NCBI RefSeq assembly: GCF_039851965.1
Contig: NZ_CP156674.1
Location: 1,798,001-1,862,000, forward strand
DNA: 64,000 bases
Direction: 5' to 3'
Origin: Pseudalkalibacillus hwajinpoensis
GTDB taxonomy: Bacteria; Bacillota; Bacilli; Bacillales; Guptibacillaceae
Part shown: piece after piece, positions 1 to 7,794 of the stretch
How the letters are laid out: the number at the start of each line of letters is the position of its first letter
Position numbering within the stretch: the stretch's first letter is position 1
Translations under genes and position numbers: made by a program
The notes under the pieces: generated by a model
What the model was told of the DNA's origin: nothing
The model's input: only the letters and a program-made list of their open reading frames with translations
The model's database searches: none

Positions 1-204
1 AGAATTGCTTTTACTACTTGATGGTGGTCATCTTCCACAGGAGTGAAACCACCCTCGTTATGGCGTTGATCATGAATGGGCTGAACCGATAATTCCCTCA
101 AATGGATCTTTAGTGCGCTCTAATCCATCAAGGACATGGTTCGTAAGGGCTTCCGTATTACCATTACTTCTACCGCTTCCTTCAAGTACAAGTATCTTTT
201 TCAT
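1..204 (-). pseudogene. flavodoxin-fold NAD(P)H-dependent oxidoreductase, 5' part, frameshifted
   Basis: The gene starts at 204 behind an AAAGGGG ribosome-binding site and runs off the left edge. The N-terminus MKKILVLEGSGRSNGNTEALTN is the FMN-phosphate-binding loop of NADPH-dependent FMN reductases. The opening frame reaches a stop shortly after residue 40. Removing one A near 107-112 (CTAAAG on the minus strand) restores a family-like continuation, KIHLRELSVQPIHDQRHNEG then FTPVEDDHH. The reading is therefore an interrupted FMN-dependent reductase. A single-base sequencing error is as likely as a real mutation. The 3' end lies outside the window. Confidence 0.7.
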
Positions 205-293
205 AATAATCCCCTTTCCATCTTTTATCATAGCGTTAAGCTCCATTCCTTTAAACCATTTTGCTATTTATTTTCAGAATAGAGGTTCCGCCT

Positions 294-1043
294 ATGCATG
301 CCTTTTTCTCATGGTCCACTGATCACGATTTCTCTCTTTTTTCAAACGAGCATCTTGTGGTACTCGGCACAATTGTAGTGATGATGATTCTTATGTTCCT
401 CTTTAGAAATAACTTAAGAGAGCATTCCTTAAACTTTATCTTCAGAATAGGGATTGCGATTATTATTCTTCTGTCTGAAGCTAGCTTTCACATCTGGTTC
501 ATTTATCATAATGAATGGGATGTTGCAGTTGGGTTACCTCTTCAACTCAGTAGCATTTCCCTATTTCTGGCTGTTTTTCTTGTTCTTACGAAAAACAGAA
601 GCCTTTTTGAAATCACCTATTTCGCAGGTGCAGGAAGTGCCATTCTTGCTATGCTTACACCCGATCTTGGTGTTTATGGTTACCCACATTTTCGTTTCTT
701 TCACTTTTTTGTTGCACATGGAGGAATTGTTATTGCCACATGGTCCATGATTATCGTTGAAGGATTTGTACCTTCTTATCGGTCAATCTGGAAAGCCTTC
801 TTTGCTTTAAATGCGTATGTAACACTCATCTTCATTCTGAACATCACACTTAATGCAAACTATATGTTTTTAATGGAAAAGCCCTTAAGTAATACACTAT
901 TTGCTTACCTTGGTCCCTGGCCTTGGTACTTGCTTTCACTAGAAGGTGTAGCAATTGTAGCTTTTCATCTTCTATATTTGCCTTTTACTTTCTCCAAATG
1001 GTTAAACAAAACACGAAGAAAGATCTCTTCGTTTAGTAGTTAA
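294..1043 (+). CDS. YwaF/TIGR02206-type integral membrane protein
   Basis: A 249-residue, very hydrophobic protein with about seven membrane segments. It matches in style and length the conserved YwaF family of Bacillus, whose function is unknown. The ATG at 294 is chosen because it starts at MHAFFSWSTDHDFSLFSNEH, the usual N-terminus of this family, with AGAGG about 10 bases upstream. An ATG 33 bases earlier lies inside the sequence before that ribosome-binding site. The histidine and aspartate pairs near the N-terminus (DHDF) and the later HFRFFHFF segment are typical. It is divergent from the flavodoxin-like gene and followed by acylphosphatase with a short gap. Confidence 0.75.
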   Translation: MHAFFSWSTDHDFSLFSNEHLVVLGTIVVMMILMFLFRNNLREHSLNFIFRIGIAIIILLSEASFHIWFIYHNEWDVAVGLPLQLSSISLFLAVFLVLTKNRSLFEITYFAGAGSAILAMLTPDLGVYGYPHFRFFHFFVAHGGIVIATWSMIIVEGFVPSYRSIWKAFFALNAYVTLIFILNITLNANYMFLMEKPLSNTLFAYLGPWPWYLLSLEGVAIVAFHLLYLPFTFSKWLNKTRRKISSFSS

Positions 1044-1091
1044 CTAAAAAGGAAATGAATTACTATAAAGAGATTGAAAGGATGAATCCAG

Positions 1092-1364
1092 ATGAAGCGG
1101 TATTATCTTATTGTGAAAGGAAAAGTTCAGGGAGTTGGATTTCGAGCTTTCACTCAACAAAAGGCAGCTCAATATGAGGTAAGTGGTCACGTTATGAATC
1201 ATATGGATGGATCTGTTGGTATCGAAGCCCAAGGAGATGAACAGAAGCTTGAGCGGTTTATTTCAGCTATTCGTACCGGTAGCCCCTACTCTTCTGTAGA
1301 AGAAGTCACTACGGAGGATAAAGAAGTATTGGAAAATGAGCTTTCCTTTTCGATTCGTTATTAA
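1092..1364 (+). CDS. acyP: acylphosphatase
   Basis: A 90-residue protein, the normal length for this family. It hydrolyses the carboxyl-phosphate bond of acyl phosphates such as 1,3-bisphosphoglycerate and carbamoyl phosphate in the cytoplasm. The signature GKVQGVGFRAF is at residues 10-20 with the substrate-binding arginine at R18, and the catalytic asparagine is N36 in VMNHMDGSV. The ribosome-binding site GAAAGG and the ATG at 1092 are well spaced. The C-terminal FSIRY completes the ferredoxin-like fold. It appears to be a stand-alone gene. Confidence 0.93.
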   Translation: MKRYYLIVKGKVQGVGFRAFTQQKAAQYEVSGHVMNHMDGSVGIEAQGDEQKLERFISAIRTGSPYSSVEEVTTEDKEVLENELSFSIRY

Positions 1365-1388
1365 ATAAAATATGAAAGTACGATTACG

Positions 1389-1867
1389 TTGTTCGGTCGA
1401 TTTGCAGCCAATATCGTGGTTTCTGAATTCCTTAGTGAATTCAATCAAAAGATTGGTTATTTACTTGTTTGGCGATACGTTACCGAAAAGCAAAAGGACT
1501 TTGAAGAAAATAAAAAGCTTGTAAACGAATTATCGACAGCTGTTATTCCTACAATAATCGACAATGCCATACTGGTACCATGTATCGGCAAAATGACTGA
1601 TGTTCGCTCTGAAAGGCTAGTAGAGAGCGTTCTCAACTATTGTGCAACTCACGGAACTGATTATGTACTGTTCGATTTTTCTGATTTAGCCGAAATGGGA
1701 GAAAGATCAGCGCGAATATTGTGTGAAACGATGACAAAATACAATGGCTCATGACAATCGATCTTGACCCTTCAATTCCTACCTTCGCTACATTTCGACA
1801 GGGAATTAATCATGTTGTACAGCTGGAAGGGTTCAAAATTGTTCCCATCGATAACGAGAAAAACTGA
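1389..1867 (+). pseudogene. degraded RsbR-type STAS co-antagonist
   Basis: The segment encodes the end of a helical linker and a STAS domain like those of the stressosome proteins RsbRA-RD: ELSTAVIPTIIDNAILVPCIGKMTD, then VLFDFSDLAE. The first frame stops at 1752-1754. The ATG at 1751 opens an overlapping frame with the expected STAS ending (IPTFATFRQGINHVVQLEGFKIVP, stop 1865-1867), so a frameshift splits the domain. The N-terminal globin-like sensor is missing, and the usual phosphoacceptor Ser/Thr after the central strand is replaced (AEMGERSA). Three independent defects point to a decayed gene rather than a working antagonist. No start with a good ribosome-binding site is seen for the first frame. 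Confidence 0.7.
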
Positions 1868-1888
1868 GGCTTAGCTCTCAGTTTTTTT
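1861..1888 (+). terminator. intrinsic terminator after STAS pseudogene
   Basis: Inverted repeat AAACTGAG...CTCAGTTT followed by a run of T. The left arm overlaps the stop codon of the STAS remnant. Confidence 0.75.
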
Positions 1889-2032
1889 GTTTCCAGAAGC
1901 AATAGCTTTCAGCCATAAAAGAAGTTCCGTCCTGACGTTTATTATCTCTTGATACTGTTGGAAAAATTTGATTCCCCCATCTTTAGTCAAGTAATATACA
2001 TCATTCGACGCCAAGGAATGAAGCACATCACA

Positions 2033-2064
2033 ATAAAAAAGAAGCGCTGTATAACAGTACTTCT
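2033..2064 (-). terminator. intrinsic terminator of the N-hydroxylase gene
   Basis: On the minus strand AGAAGTACTGT, loop, ACAGCGCTTCT, then TTTTTT, directly after the stop of the hydroxylase. The stem has a small internal mismatch. Confidence 0.6.
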
Positions 2065-3365
2065 CACATCTTTTTACTGGAAAATTGTTGAAATACAGTG
2101 TTCATATTCACCGAATACAACTCTTTACCAGCTATAAAGTTTAGCACACGCTTATTGCGCTCAACAGATAAAGCAAGGTTTGTAGCTCCAGCTCCATGAG
2201 AATGGTCCAGGTTTGTAAGAGTAAACACATGGTTCTCTCGACCATCCTTAAAGATAAGCTCCTGGTCCATTCCTACTTTAAAACGTTTGTCATCTTCCCA
2301 TTCAATTTCTTCTCCAATTCGAACAAACCATTCAGGAAAATGTGGCTTATATCCAGTCGCAAGTACAATTTTGTCTGAATCAACGGTGAATTCGTGATCT
2401 TCCTGCCACTGTCTGCATGAAAGCCGATAGCAGTGACCAACTTTAGTAATGGCATTCACTTCTGTTAACGGTTGTATTGTGACGTCAAGCTGCACCTCAG
2501 TAGATCGATGATATAGAAGATGATAAATAGATTTCAGTGTTGTAGGATCAATTCCTTTTCTAAGCGTTCCAAGCGTTCCGAGCGCTTCTTTTCGTTCTTC
2601 AAAAGGAAGACCGTGAAAATAGCTGACGTAGTCAGGTGAAAATACTTCCTGTCCAAGTTTAGCAGATTCAAGCTGAAAGAACCCCGGAGAACGAGTTAGC
2701 CACGTTAAGCTGTAGCCATATCTCTCTTGATCATGCAACAAATCGTAGAACACTTCAGCTGCACTTTGGCCAGATCCTACTACAGTGACTGATTTCGTTT
2801 GCTTCATATCTTTCTCATGATAAAGATAGTGGTTTGTATGAAGAACATCTTCAATCGGATACTGATCAAATCCTTCTGGAATATTTGGCACACTACCTGT
2901 ACCCAGCACAACATGTTTTACTTTTACCACCTGGTTTCGTGACGTTTGTACATCTTTTATAGTCACTTCATAGTACTGCTCCCCATCACGATATACGACG
3001 TCAATGACTTCTTTACCGAAGTGACAATTTGAAAGATTGCCTGCAACCCACCGCGTGTAAGCATTGTATTCTTTTCTCGGTATATCTAATTTATTAAAAA
3101 AATAGAATTGGTAAAGGCGATTATGTTCATGCAGGTAATTAAGAAATGTATAAGGACTTTTGGGATCTGCAATTGTAACTAGATCGGCTAGAAAAGGAAC
3201 TTGAAGATCCATCCCATCAATTAACATCCCTGGATGCCAATTGAATTCCGCCTTTTTATCAAAATAGATCGCATCTAATTCTGATTGTTCAGCCAGTGCT
3301 GCCATCCCGAGATTAAATGGTCCAATCCCAATCCCGGCAAGATCGTATATTTTATCATTGTTCAA
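2064..3365 (-). CDS. L-lysine/L-ornithine N-hydroxylase (IucD/SidA/PvdA family)
   Basis: A flavin-dependent N-monooxygenase of the siderophore pathway. It uses FAD, NADPH and O2 to hydroxylate the side-chain amine of lysine or ornithine, or a related diamine. The FAD motif GIGIGPFNLG is at the N-terminus, the NADPH motif VVGSGQSAAEVF lies mid-protein, and DKIVLATGYKPH is the conserved C-terminal motif. About 433 residues is full length. The TTG at 3365 is preferred because AGGA lies 10 bases upstream; the GTG at 3374 is almost on top of that site. No siderophore synthetase or transporter is adjacent, so the partner genes must be elsewhere. Substrate specificity cannot be read from sequence. 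Confidence 0.85.
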   Translation of the reverse strand: MNNDKIYDLAGIGIGPFNLGMAALAEQSELDAIYFDKKAEFNWHPGMLIDGMDLQVPFLADLVTIADPKSPYTFLNYLHEHNRLYQFYFFNKLDIPRKEYNAYTRWVAGNLSNCHFGKEVIDVVYRDGEQYYEVTIKDVQTSRNQVVKVKHVVLGTGSVPNIPEGFDQYPIEDVLHTNHYLYHEKDMKQTKSVTVVGSGQSAAEVFYDLLHDQERYGYSLTWLTRSPGFFQLESAKLGQEVFSPDYVSYFHGLPFEERKEALGTLGTLRKGIDPTTLKSIYHLLYHRSTEVQLDVTIQPLTEVNAITKVGHCYRLSCRQWQEDHEFTVDSDKIVLATGYKPHFPEWFVRIGEEIEWEDDKRFKVGMDQELIFKDGRENHVFTLTNLDHSHGAGATNLALSVERNKRVLNFIAGKELYSVNMNTVFQQFSSKKM

Positions 3366-3549
3366 TGTCGTCACGTCCTTTAAACTACTTTCAATGCTCT
3401 TTCATCATGGACCGGTATAGCCACTAGTTGAAAGATTCTCATGCATATCTTGTTTTACCCTATTACTGACATTTTTAAATCTTTTAAGAAGCATTTCCCC
3501 TTAATTTAAACTGTTTTGATACAATGGTAAGAAATGACAGGGGTGGGTT

Positions 3550-4227
3550 TTGATTACTAATACTTTGTTTGAATATCATTTGTCTGAAATGGAGACTCCA
3601 TTTTCTGGTTGGGATTTTTCCTACATTACAACTACCGAGCGGACCATCTCGGAGCCACTAACGTGGTCGTATAGATCACAAGTCCTTACTAGGTTCCGAG
3701 AAAGCAAAAGTGTACTGGATATGGGGACAGGCGGTGGTGAATTCCTTGAAACGCTTCAGCCATTTCCTGAAAAACTATCAGCTACTGAAGGGTATGCAAT
3801 TGCAAAAGAACGACTTGAACCACTTGGCGTGAATGTTTACGGTTTTGAAGAGGACAGTAGATTACCTTTTGATGACCTCTCCTTTTCATTAGTGATGAAT
3901 AAGCATGAATCCTATTCCCCTCATGAGCTCAGACGAATATTGACGGATAATGGCGTATTTATCACGCAACAGGTTGGCGGAAAGGATATGAGCGAACTTA
4001 ATCGCAAGCTTGGTGCACCAGTTGACTCGCCATTTGAGCACTGGAGCCTCACTTATGCTGTTGATGAGCTTGAAGGAGTTGGGTTTAAAATAATTGATGC
4101 AAAAGAGGAATTTCCGTATACCCGCTTCTATCGAGATGGGCTTTACCAAATTCATAAGGAAATCATCGAAAAGGGGTACATCGATTTCCCTTCACATCGT
4201 TTTTTCTTGAGAGCCATTACGCTATAA
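3550..4227 (+). CDS. class I SAM-dependent methyltransferase
   Basis: A 225-residue Rossmann methyltransferase. SAM-binding motif I is VLDMGTGGGEFLETL around residues 56-70, and the post-motif LPFDDLSFSLVMNKHE occupies the region where the acidic loop and motif IV lie. The TTG start at 3550 sits behind AGGGGTGGG. The later half (ILTDNGVFITQQVGGKDMSEL) resembles small-molecule methyltransferases of the UbiE/YcgJ type. The substrate is unknown. The gene is divergent from the N-hydroxylase with a gap of about 185 bases; no clear Fur box is visible between them. Confidence 0.85.
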   Translation: MITNTLFEYHLSEMETPFSGWDFSYITTTERTISEPLTWSYRSQVLTRFRESKSVLDMGTGGGEFLETLQPFPEKLSATEGYAIAKERLEPLGVNVYGFEEDSRLPFDDLSFSLVMNKHESYSPHELRRILTDNGVFITQQVGGKDMSELNRKLGAPVDSPFEHWSLTYAVDELEGVGFKIIDAKEEFPYTRFYRDGLYQIHKEIIEKGYIDFPSHRFFLRAITL

Positions 4228-4301
4228 TGCAAACAACCCGCACAACCTGTGCGAGTTCACTATGTTAATCAGTGCTAACGGGTTTTGGAGGCACTGACTG
4301 C

Positions 4302-4327
4302 GGACCCTTATCTGCTGATAAGGGTCC
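4302..4327. repeat. perfect 11-bp hairpin between convergent genes
   Basis: GGACCCTTATC, a 4-base loop (TGCT), then GATAAGGGTCC. No T-run follows on either strand, so it is not a textbook terminator. It sits between the convergent methyltransferase and DUF1992 genes and may stabilise the 3' ends of their transcripts. Confidence 0.6.
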
Positions 4328-4354
4328 TGGCTCAAGATTCAGTTAATTTATTTT

Positions 4355-4699
4355 CTACTTTATTACGATACTCCGGGGCAAGTCTGGATCGTCGCTCGCT
4401 CGAGAGCTGTTTATAGCGTAGCTTTTTTCAGAGATCCGTTTTTTTAGATGCATCCGTTCTTCTTCGTCACCACAGAACCTCAGTAGCTCCTCGAGTGATA
4501 CTAACTCTTTTTGCAATTGAACATTCTCTGGAAGATATCCACTGTTTTTAAGTACTTTGTATGCAATGCGCAATTCTTCTGGAATCATGGATAAATCATC
4601 AAGCTTTTTTGGCTTACCTTTTCCAGGTAAATCATCAAATTCACCGTTCTTCATCGAAGTTTTAATTTTATCTTCTGCAACAAGCCAGGCGAAATCCAT
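4355..4699 (-). CDS. DUF1992 (DnaJ-homologue C28 conserved domain) protein
   Basis: A 114-residue cytoplasmic protein with the diagnostic GEFDDLPGKGKPKKLDD block near the N-terminus, followed by helical segments PEELRIAYKVLKNSGYLPENVQL. This is the DnaJ-homologue subfamily C member 28 domain (DUF1992). The role is unknown, and the domain itself lacks a J-domain. The ATG at 4699 has AGGAGG seven bases upstream; the ATG at 4705 directly abuts that site and is unlikely. It is a single gene, convergent with the methyltransferase. Confidence 0.85.
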   Translation of the reverse strand: MDFAWLVAEDKIKTSMKNGEFDDLPGKGKPKKLDDLSMIPEELRIAYKVLKNSGYLPENVQLQKELVSLEELLRFCGDEEERMHLKKRISEKSYAINSSRASDDPDLPRSIVIK

Positions 4700-4885
4700 C
4701 CTCATCCCTCCTTATTTTTATTATCTAATTTTCAAGGTGATTTGTCATGAATTCCATCGCAAATTTATTATTAAAAACTTAGTTTTCACCCTTTTCATAA
4801 GTAGGGTATGGATGTTAACATGGTTTTCGGTTAGGGTTTATTTGAATAATCCTTATAGAACTTTCATTAGAGAAAGGATGGTTCG

Positions 4886-5011
4886 ATGCATTACGCAAGT
4901 AAAGGCTGGTACGTTGAACAGCTTAAAAAACACGATGTACGTTATGTCGAAGGACGCAAGACTGAAAAGTTCAAGAAACACGTACTTGCTTCTCTTCTTG
5001 AAAAACAATAA
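4886..5011 (+). CDS. DUF2639-type small protein (41 aa)
   Basis: A small basic protein, MHYASKGWYVEQLKKHDVRY, ending in KHVLASLLEKQ. The pattern SKGWYV-LK near the start and a basic helical tail are characteristic of the short Bacillus DUF2639 family (YflJ-like). AAAGGATG lies 5-8 bases upstream of the ATG and a strong terminator follows, which supports real translation of this short frame. About 80 bases upstream, GTTTTC at 4782 and GGGTAT at 4804 (16-base spacer) resemble a sigma-B promoter, but the spacer is one base longer than usual. Function unknown. Confidence 0.7.
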   Translation: MHYASKGWYVEQLKKHDVRYVEGRKTEKFKKHVLASLLEKQ

Positions 5012-5017
5012 TACGAT

Positions 5018-5043
5018 AAAGGGAAGAGAGATCTTCCCTTTTT
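5018..5043. terminator. bidirectional terminator
   Basis: AAAGGGAAGA, a 4-base loop (GAGA), TCTTCCCTTT followed by TT. It is shared by the small DUF2639 gene and the convergent 5053-5751 gene. Confidence 0.8.
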
Positions 5044-5052
5044 ACATAATCA

Positions 5053-5751
5053 CTACCCGAAAATACATAATGTCTGATACATTGGTACAAATTGATTTCC
5101 CTGCCACTGGATTGGTGTAGATAGAAAGCCAAGACCATCCGCATTGTATCTTCCAATTACCCTCTGATAAACGAGCAACTCATCAATGCCATCTCGTTGT
5201 AAATCAATTGGATAAACACCTCCTGGCGGCAGAACGTCGCCACGAACTGGCTGTTTCAACTTTCCATCTTCATCGTAAATTTCTGATAAGTATTCTTCCC
5301 CTTTATATAAAAGACTCACAATATAGGTGTTCTTTAATGTTTGATTTTCTACTTTGGCCTGATAGTAATCCAGGTAATTTACGGAATACGTAAAAGCGTT
5401 ATAGAAACCTTGTTGATCAAATAGGAGCCTTAATGATTGATTCAAATAGGAATAAAGAAAATCATACGTGATCCCTCCGCTCCCTCCTGAATCGGAACGC
5501 ACCAATATTTCGTTCACTTTGTTTCCAGTAAAATCCCCAAGATATAGTGTCGGGTTATATCCGCTGCTTCCCGGTAGAGCGAAAGATGCATCGGAGGTTG
5601 AACCATTTCTAATCGTTAATATCACTTCATCTACAAAGGGCGACTCACTACCATAAGGCTTTACTCCTGTAATAACGACTCTATCAGGAATTCCATCTCC
5701 CGTGACATCTCCGACTTTTTGATCTAATATAATCCGTTCATTCCTAATCAT
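5053..5751 (-). CDS. VCBS/FG-GAP-like repeat protein, function unknown
   Basis: About 232 residues. It begins with DQKVGDVTGDGIPDRVVITG, a DxTxDG calcium-loop motif of the kind found in FG-GAP/VCBS repeats. A second copy is LGDFTGNKVNEILV, and a third near the C-terminus is IDLQRDGIDELLVYQ. Similar proteins occur in Bacillus as uncharacterised or spore-associated proteins. No signal peptide is visible. The ATG at 5751 is chosen because AGGGG lies six bases upstream; the ATG two codons earlier abuts that site. It is convergent with the DUF2639 gene and divergent from rarD. Confidence 0.65.
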   Translation of the reverse strand: MIRNERIILDQKVGDVTGDGIPDRVVITGVKPYGSESPFVDEVILTIRNGSTSDASFALPGSSGYNPTLYLGDFTGNKVNEILVRSDSGGSGGITYDFLYSYLNQSLRLLFDQQGFYNAFTYSVNYLDYYQAKVENQTLKNTYIVSLLYKGEEYLSEIYDEDGKLKQPVRGDVLPPGGVYPIDLQRDGIDELLVYQRVIGRYNADGLGFLSTPIQWQGNQFVPMYQTLCIFG

Positions 5752-5864
5752 GACCATCCCCTCTCTTTGGTAGTCTATGTTAAGGTTCCGGCCCATTTTC
5801 ATTGTAATGATCTGGAAAGGAAGCTAAACTTAGTAAAGTGAAACTATTGAAAAGGGGAAAAGCT

Positions 5865-6806
5865 ATGGTTGGAATAGATCGAGAACATAAATTCGGCATT
5901 GCTGCTGGTGCCGGGGCGTATTTCATGTGGGGAATTCTCCCTTTATATTGGAAGCTTGTTGCAGAAGTGCCATCTGAAGAAGTGCTCGCCCACAGGATTA
6001 TCTGGTCGTTTGTCTTTATGATCGTGATACTTCTGCTGTTAGGAAAATTACCATCTTTCCAAAAAGAACTAATTTCGATTTTTAAACAACCAAAAAAACT
6101 TACTGCAATCACGTTCGCTTCATTATTTATTACAATAAATTGGTTTGCGTTTATTTGGGCAGTGAACCACGATCATGTTATCCAAACAAGCCTTGGCTAT
6201 TATATCAATCCATTAATTAGCGTTTTACTCGGTATTTTTTTTCTAAAAGAACGACTATCCTTCTGGCAGATGATTTCGTTCGCGCTGGCTGCCATTGGTG
6301 TGCTCAACCTTGTCTTTCGTTTCGGAGAAGTGCCATGGGTGTCACTTGTTCTTGCCTTAAGCTTTGGAATTTATGGTCTACTCAAGAAGACAGCGAGACT
6401 CGGTGCATTAACAGGCCTCACAATTGAAACGTTACTCATTACACCATTTGCCTTGATCTACCTCATTACGGCAGGAGATAGCCTTACAGATGCTCTGTAT
6501 GTATCGGATACCGGGATCACGGCTTTATTGCTTGGTGCTGGAATTGTAACAGCTGTTCCACTCTTACTCTTCGCAAGTGGGGCAAACCGTATTTCCCTTT
6601 CGATGATTGGCTTTCTTCAATATATAGCACCAACCCTTATGTTGATTCAGGGTGTATTTCTATACGGAGAAACTTTTACATCTGCTCACTTGATAAGCTT
6701 CGCTTTGATCTGGATAGCTCTCTTGATCTTCACACTCGCTCGCACAAAGTTCTTCCGCAGAATTGAACCGAGATATTTTCAAGCGAAGCAATCTTTCGAA
6801 TCGTAA
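5865..6806 (+). CDS. rarD: RarD-type EamA drug/metabolite transporter
   Basis: A 313-residue membrane protein with about ten membrane segments. The N-terminus GIAAGAGAYFMWGILPLYWKL and the segment NWFAFIWAVNHDHVIQTSLGYYINPL are hallmarks of RarD, the EamA-superfamily permease first linked to chloramphenicol sensitivity. The true substrate is not established. The ATG at 5865 follows AAAAGGGG with good spacing. The frame is open for nine further codons upstream, from a GTG without a ribosome-binding site. It ends just before a long bidirectional terminator. Confidence 0.88.
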   Translation: MVGIDREHKFGIAAGAGAYFMWGILPLYWKLVAEVPSEEVLAHRIIWSFVFMIVILLLLGKLPSFQKELISIFKQPKKLTAITFASLFITINWFAFIWAVNHDHVIQTSLGYYINPLISVLLGIFFLKERLSFWQMISFALAAIGVLNLVFRFGEVPWVSLVLALSFGIYGLLKKTARLGALTGLTIETLLITPFALIYLITAGDSLTDALYVSDTGITALLLGAGIVTAVPLLLFASGANRISLSMIGFLQYIAPTLMLIQGVFLYGETFTSAHLISFALIWIALLIFTLARTKFFRRIEPRYFQAKQSFES

Positions 6807-6812
6807 ACACGC

Positions 6813-6850
6813 CATGAAAAACCCACACTTCCTTGTGTGGGTTTTTCATG
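6813..6850. terminator. bidirectional terminator
   Basis: Long stem CATGAAAAACCCACAC...GTGTGGGTTTTTCATG with A/T runs on both arms, between the convergent rarD and yqjF genes. Confidence 0.88.
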
Positions 6851-7553
6851 TATGAGTTACATTCTGAAGTGGCCAGAGATATGTTGTTACAGATTTTGAA
6901 AAGTGAGCAATCGCCTCATCTTTTTGATACTTATATGGCTGTGATAACGAGTCAAGAAGAACATCATTATCAGCTTGTTGAAGTGGCCATTTCTTATGTT
7001 TGATTTTCCCTTGAAAGACCTTCCCTTTCCGTACAATAAATAACCGATCCCTTTCTGTCAGCCAGTAATCCAGATTGCCTCCCTGTGCTTCATAGGGATC
7101 AGAAATTGGTCTGTATGTAAGCTGATAATCTGCTTCTCTTGCTCCTTTATGAGTTCGATGTGATGAAAAGTTTACTCGCTCTGCATCAATAGATACCGAC
7201 ATGGTTGCACGGAAGTATGGCAGATGGAAAATGTTTCTCGCGATAGATACACCAAGATTATGACTTGCATCAAGACTAAAGAAATAAACTCCCTGCTTGT
7301 TCCCATATTTAACGTACGTTCTCACATTTAATTCCAGCAATCGGGAAGCATACGGGACTGGCGGGAGACCTCTAAATCTGATGTGATTCATTTCAAAAGA
7401 AACTATTCCAATCCAGGCGCGTCCATTGAATGTATCTGGCTCTAATTTTGGAGGAAGCAATGATTGTAGCCAGGAAGCCTCTACTGGCCAGTGAAGAAAC
7501 AGAAGATTCTCCCACGTTTGTTTCATAATCCAGCCATTCTTCCTACTTTTCAT
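6846..7553 (-). CDS. yqjF: DUF2071 (YqjF-like) protein
   Basis: A 235-residue soluble protein with the DUF2071 layout. It opens LFLHWPVEASWLQSLLPPKLEPDTFNGRAW, continues with IGIVSFEMNHIRFRGLPPVP and ends YQKDEAIAHFSKSVTTYLWPLQ. The family fold resembles acetoacetate decarboxylase, but the biochemical role is unknown. The ATG at 7553 has AGGGGGAG upstream. A further 30 codons are open upstream but contain no second ribosome-binding site. It is monocistronic between rarD and yfmJ. Confidence 0.85.
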   Translation of the reverse strand: MKSRKNGWIMKQTWENLLFLHWPVEASWLQSLLPPKLEPDTFNGRAWIGIVSFEMNHIRFRGLPPVPYASRLLELNVRTYVKYGNKQGVYFFSLDASHNLGVSIARNIFHLPYFRATMSVSIDAERVNFSSHRTHKGAREADYQLTYRPISDPYEAQGGNLDYWLTERDRLFIVRKGKVFQGKIKHKKWPLQQADNDVLLDSLSQPYKYQKDEAIAHFSKSVTTYLWPLQNVTHT

Positions 7554-7794
7554 TTTGATCTCCCCCTCTTTTAATATAGCATAGCCAATATTGTGCATTT
7601 TGTTCAATAAAGAAGAATTTTTCGATGTGTTAGCAGTATTCACATAGGCCTAATACCGCAAGCTGATACACGCTATCTTTGAAATGATTTTACAATGCGA
7701 AAACTTTGATAAACTGTAACCATATGTGATACCGTTTAGGGGAAACAGCTTTGATATGAATGAAGATTCAATCATAAAAATGGAGGGATATTGA

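Noticed and set aside
1751..1754. TGA in the STAS gene as a second selenocysteine codon
   Set aside because: The family-like continuation is in another frame, so the TGA marks a frameshift; no Cys-type active site is expected there.
3375..3549. Fur box between the N-hydroxylase and methyltransferase genes
   Set aside because: The best candidate (TGAAAGATTCTCATG) matches the 7-1-7 consensus poorly.
4302..4327. Hairpin as intrinsic terminator
   Set aside because: The stem is perfect but neither strand has a T-run after it; listed only as a repeat.
4557..5120. 187-codon plus-strand frame as a gene
   Set aside because: It covers the DUF1992 gene on the other strand and the well-supported small DUF2639 gene, has no ribosome-binding site and shows no family pattern.
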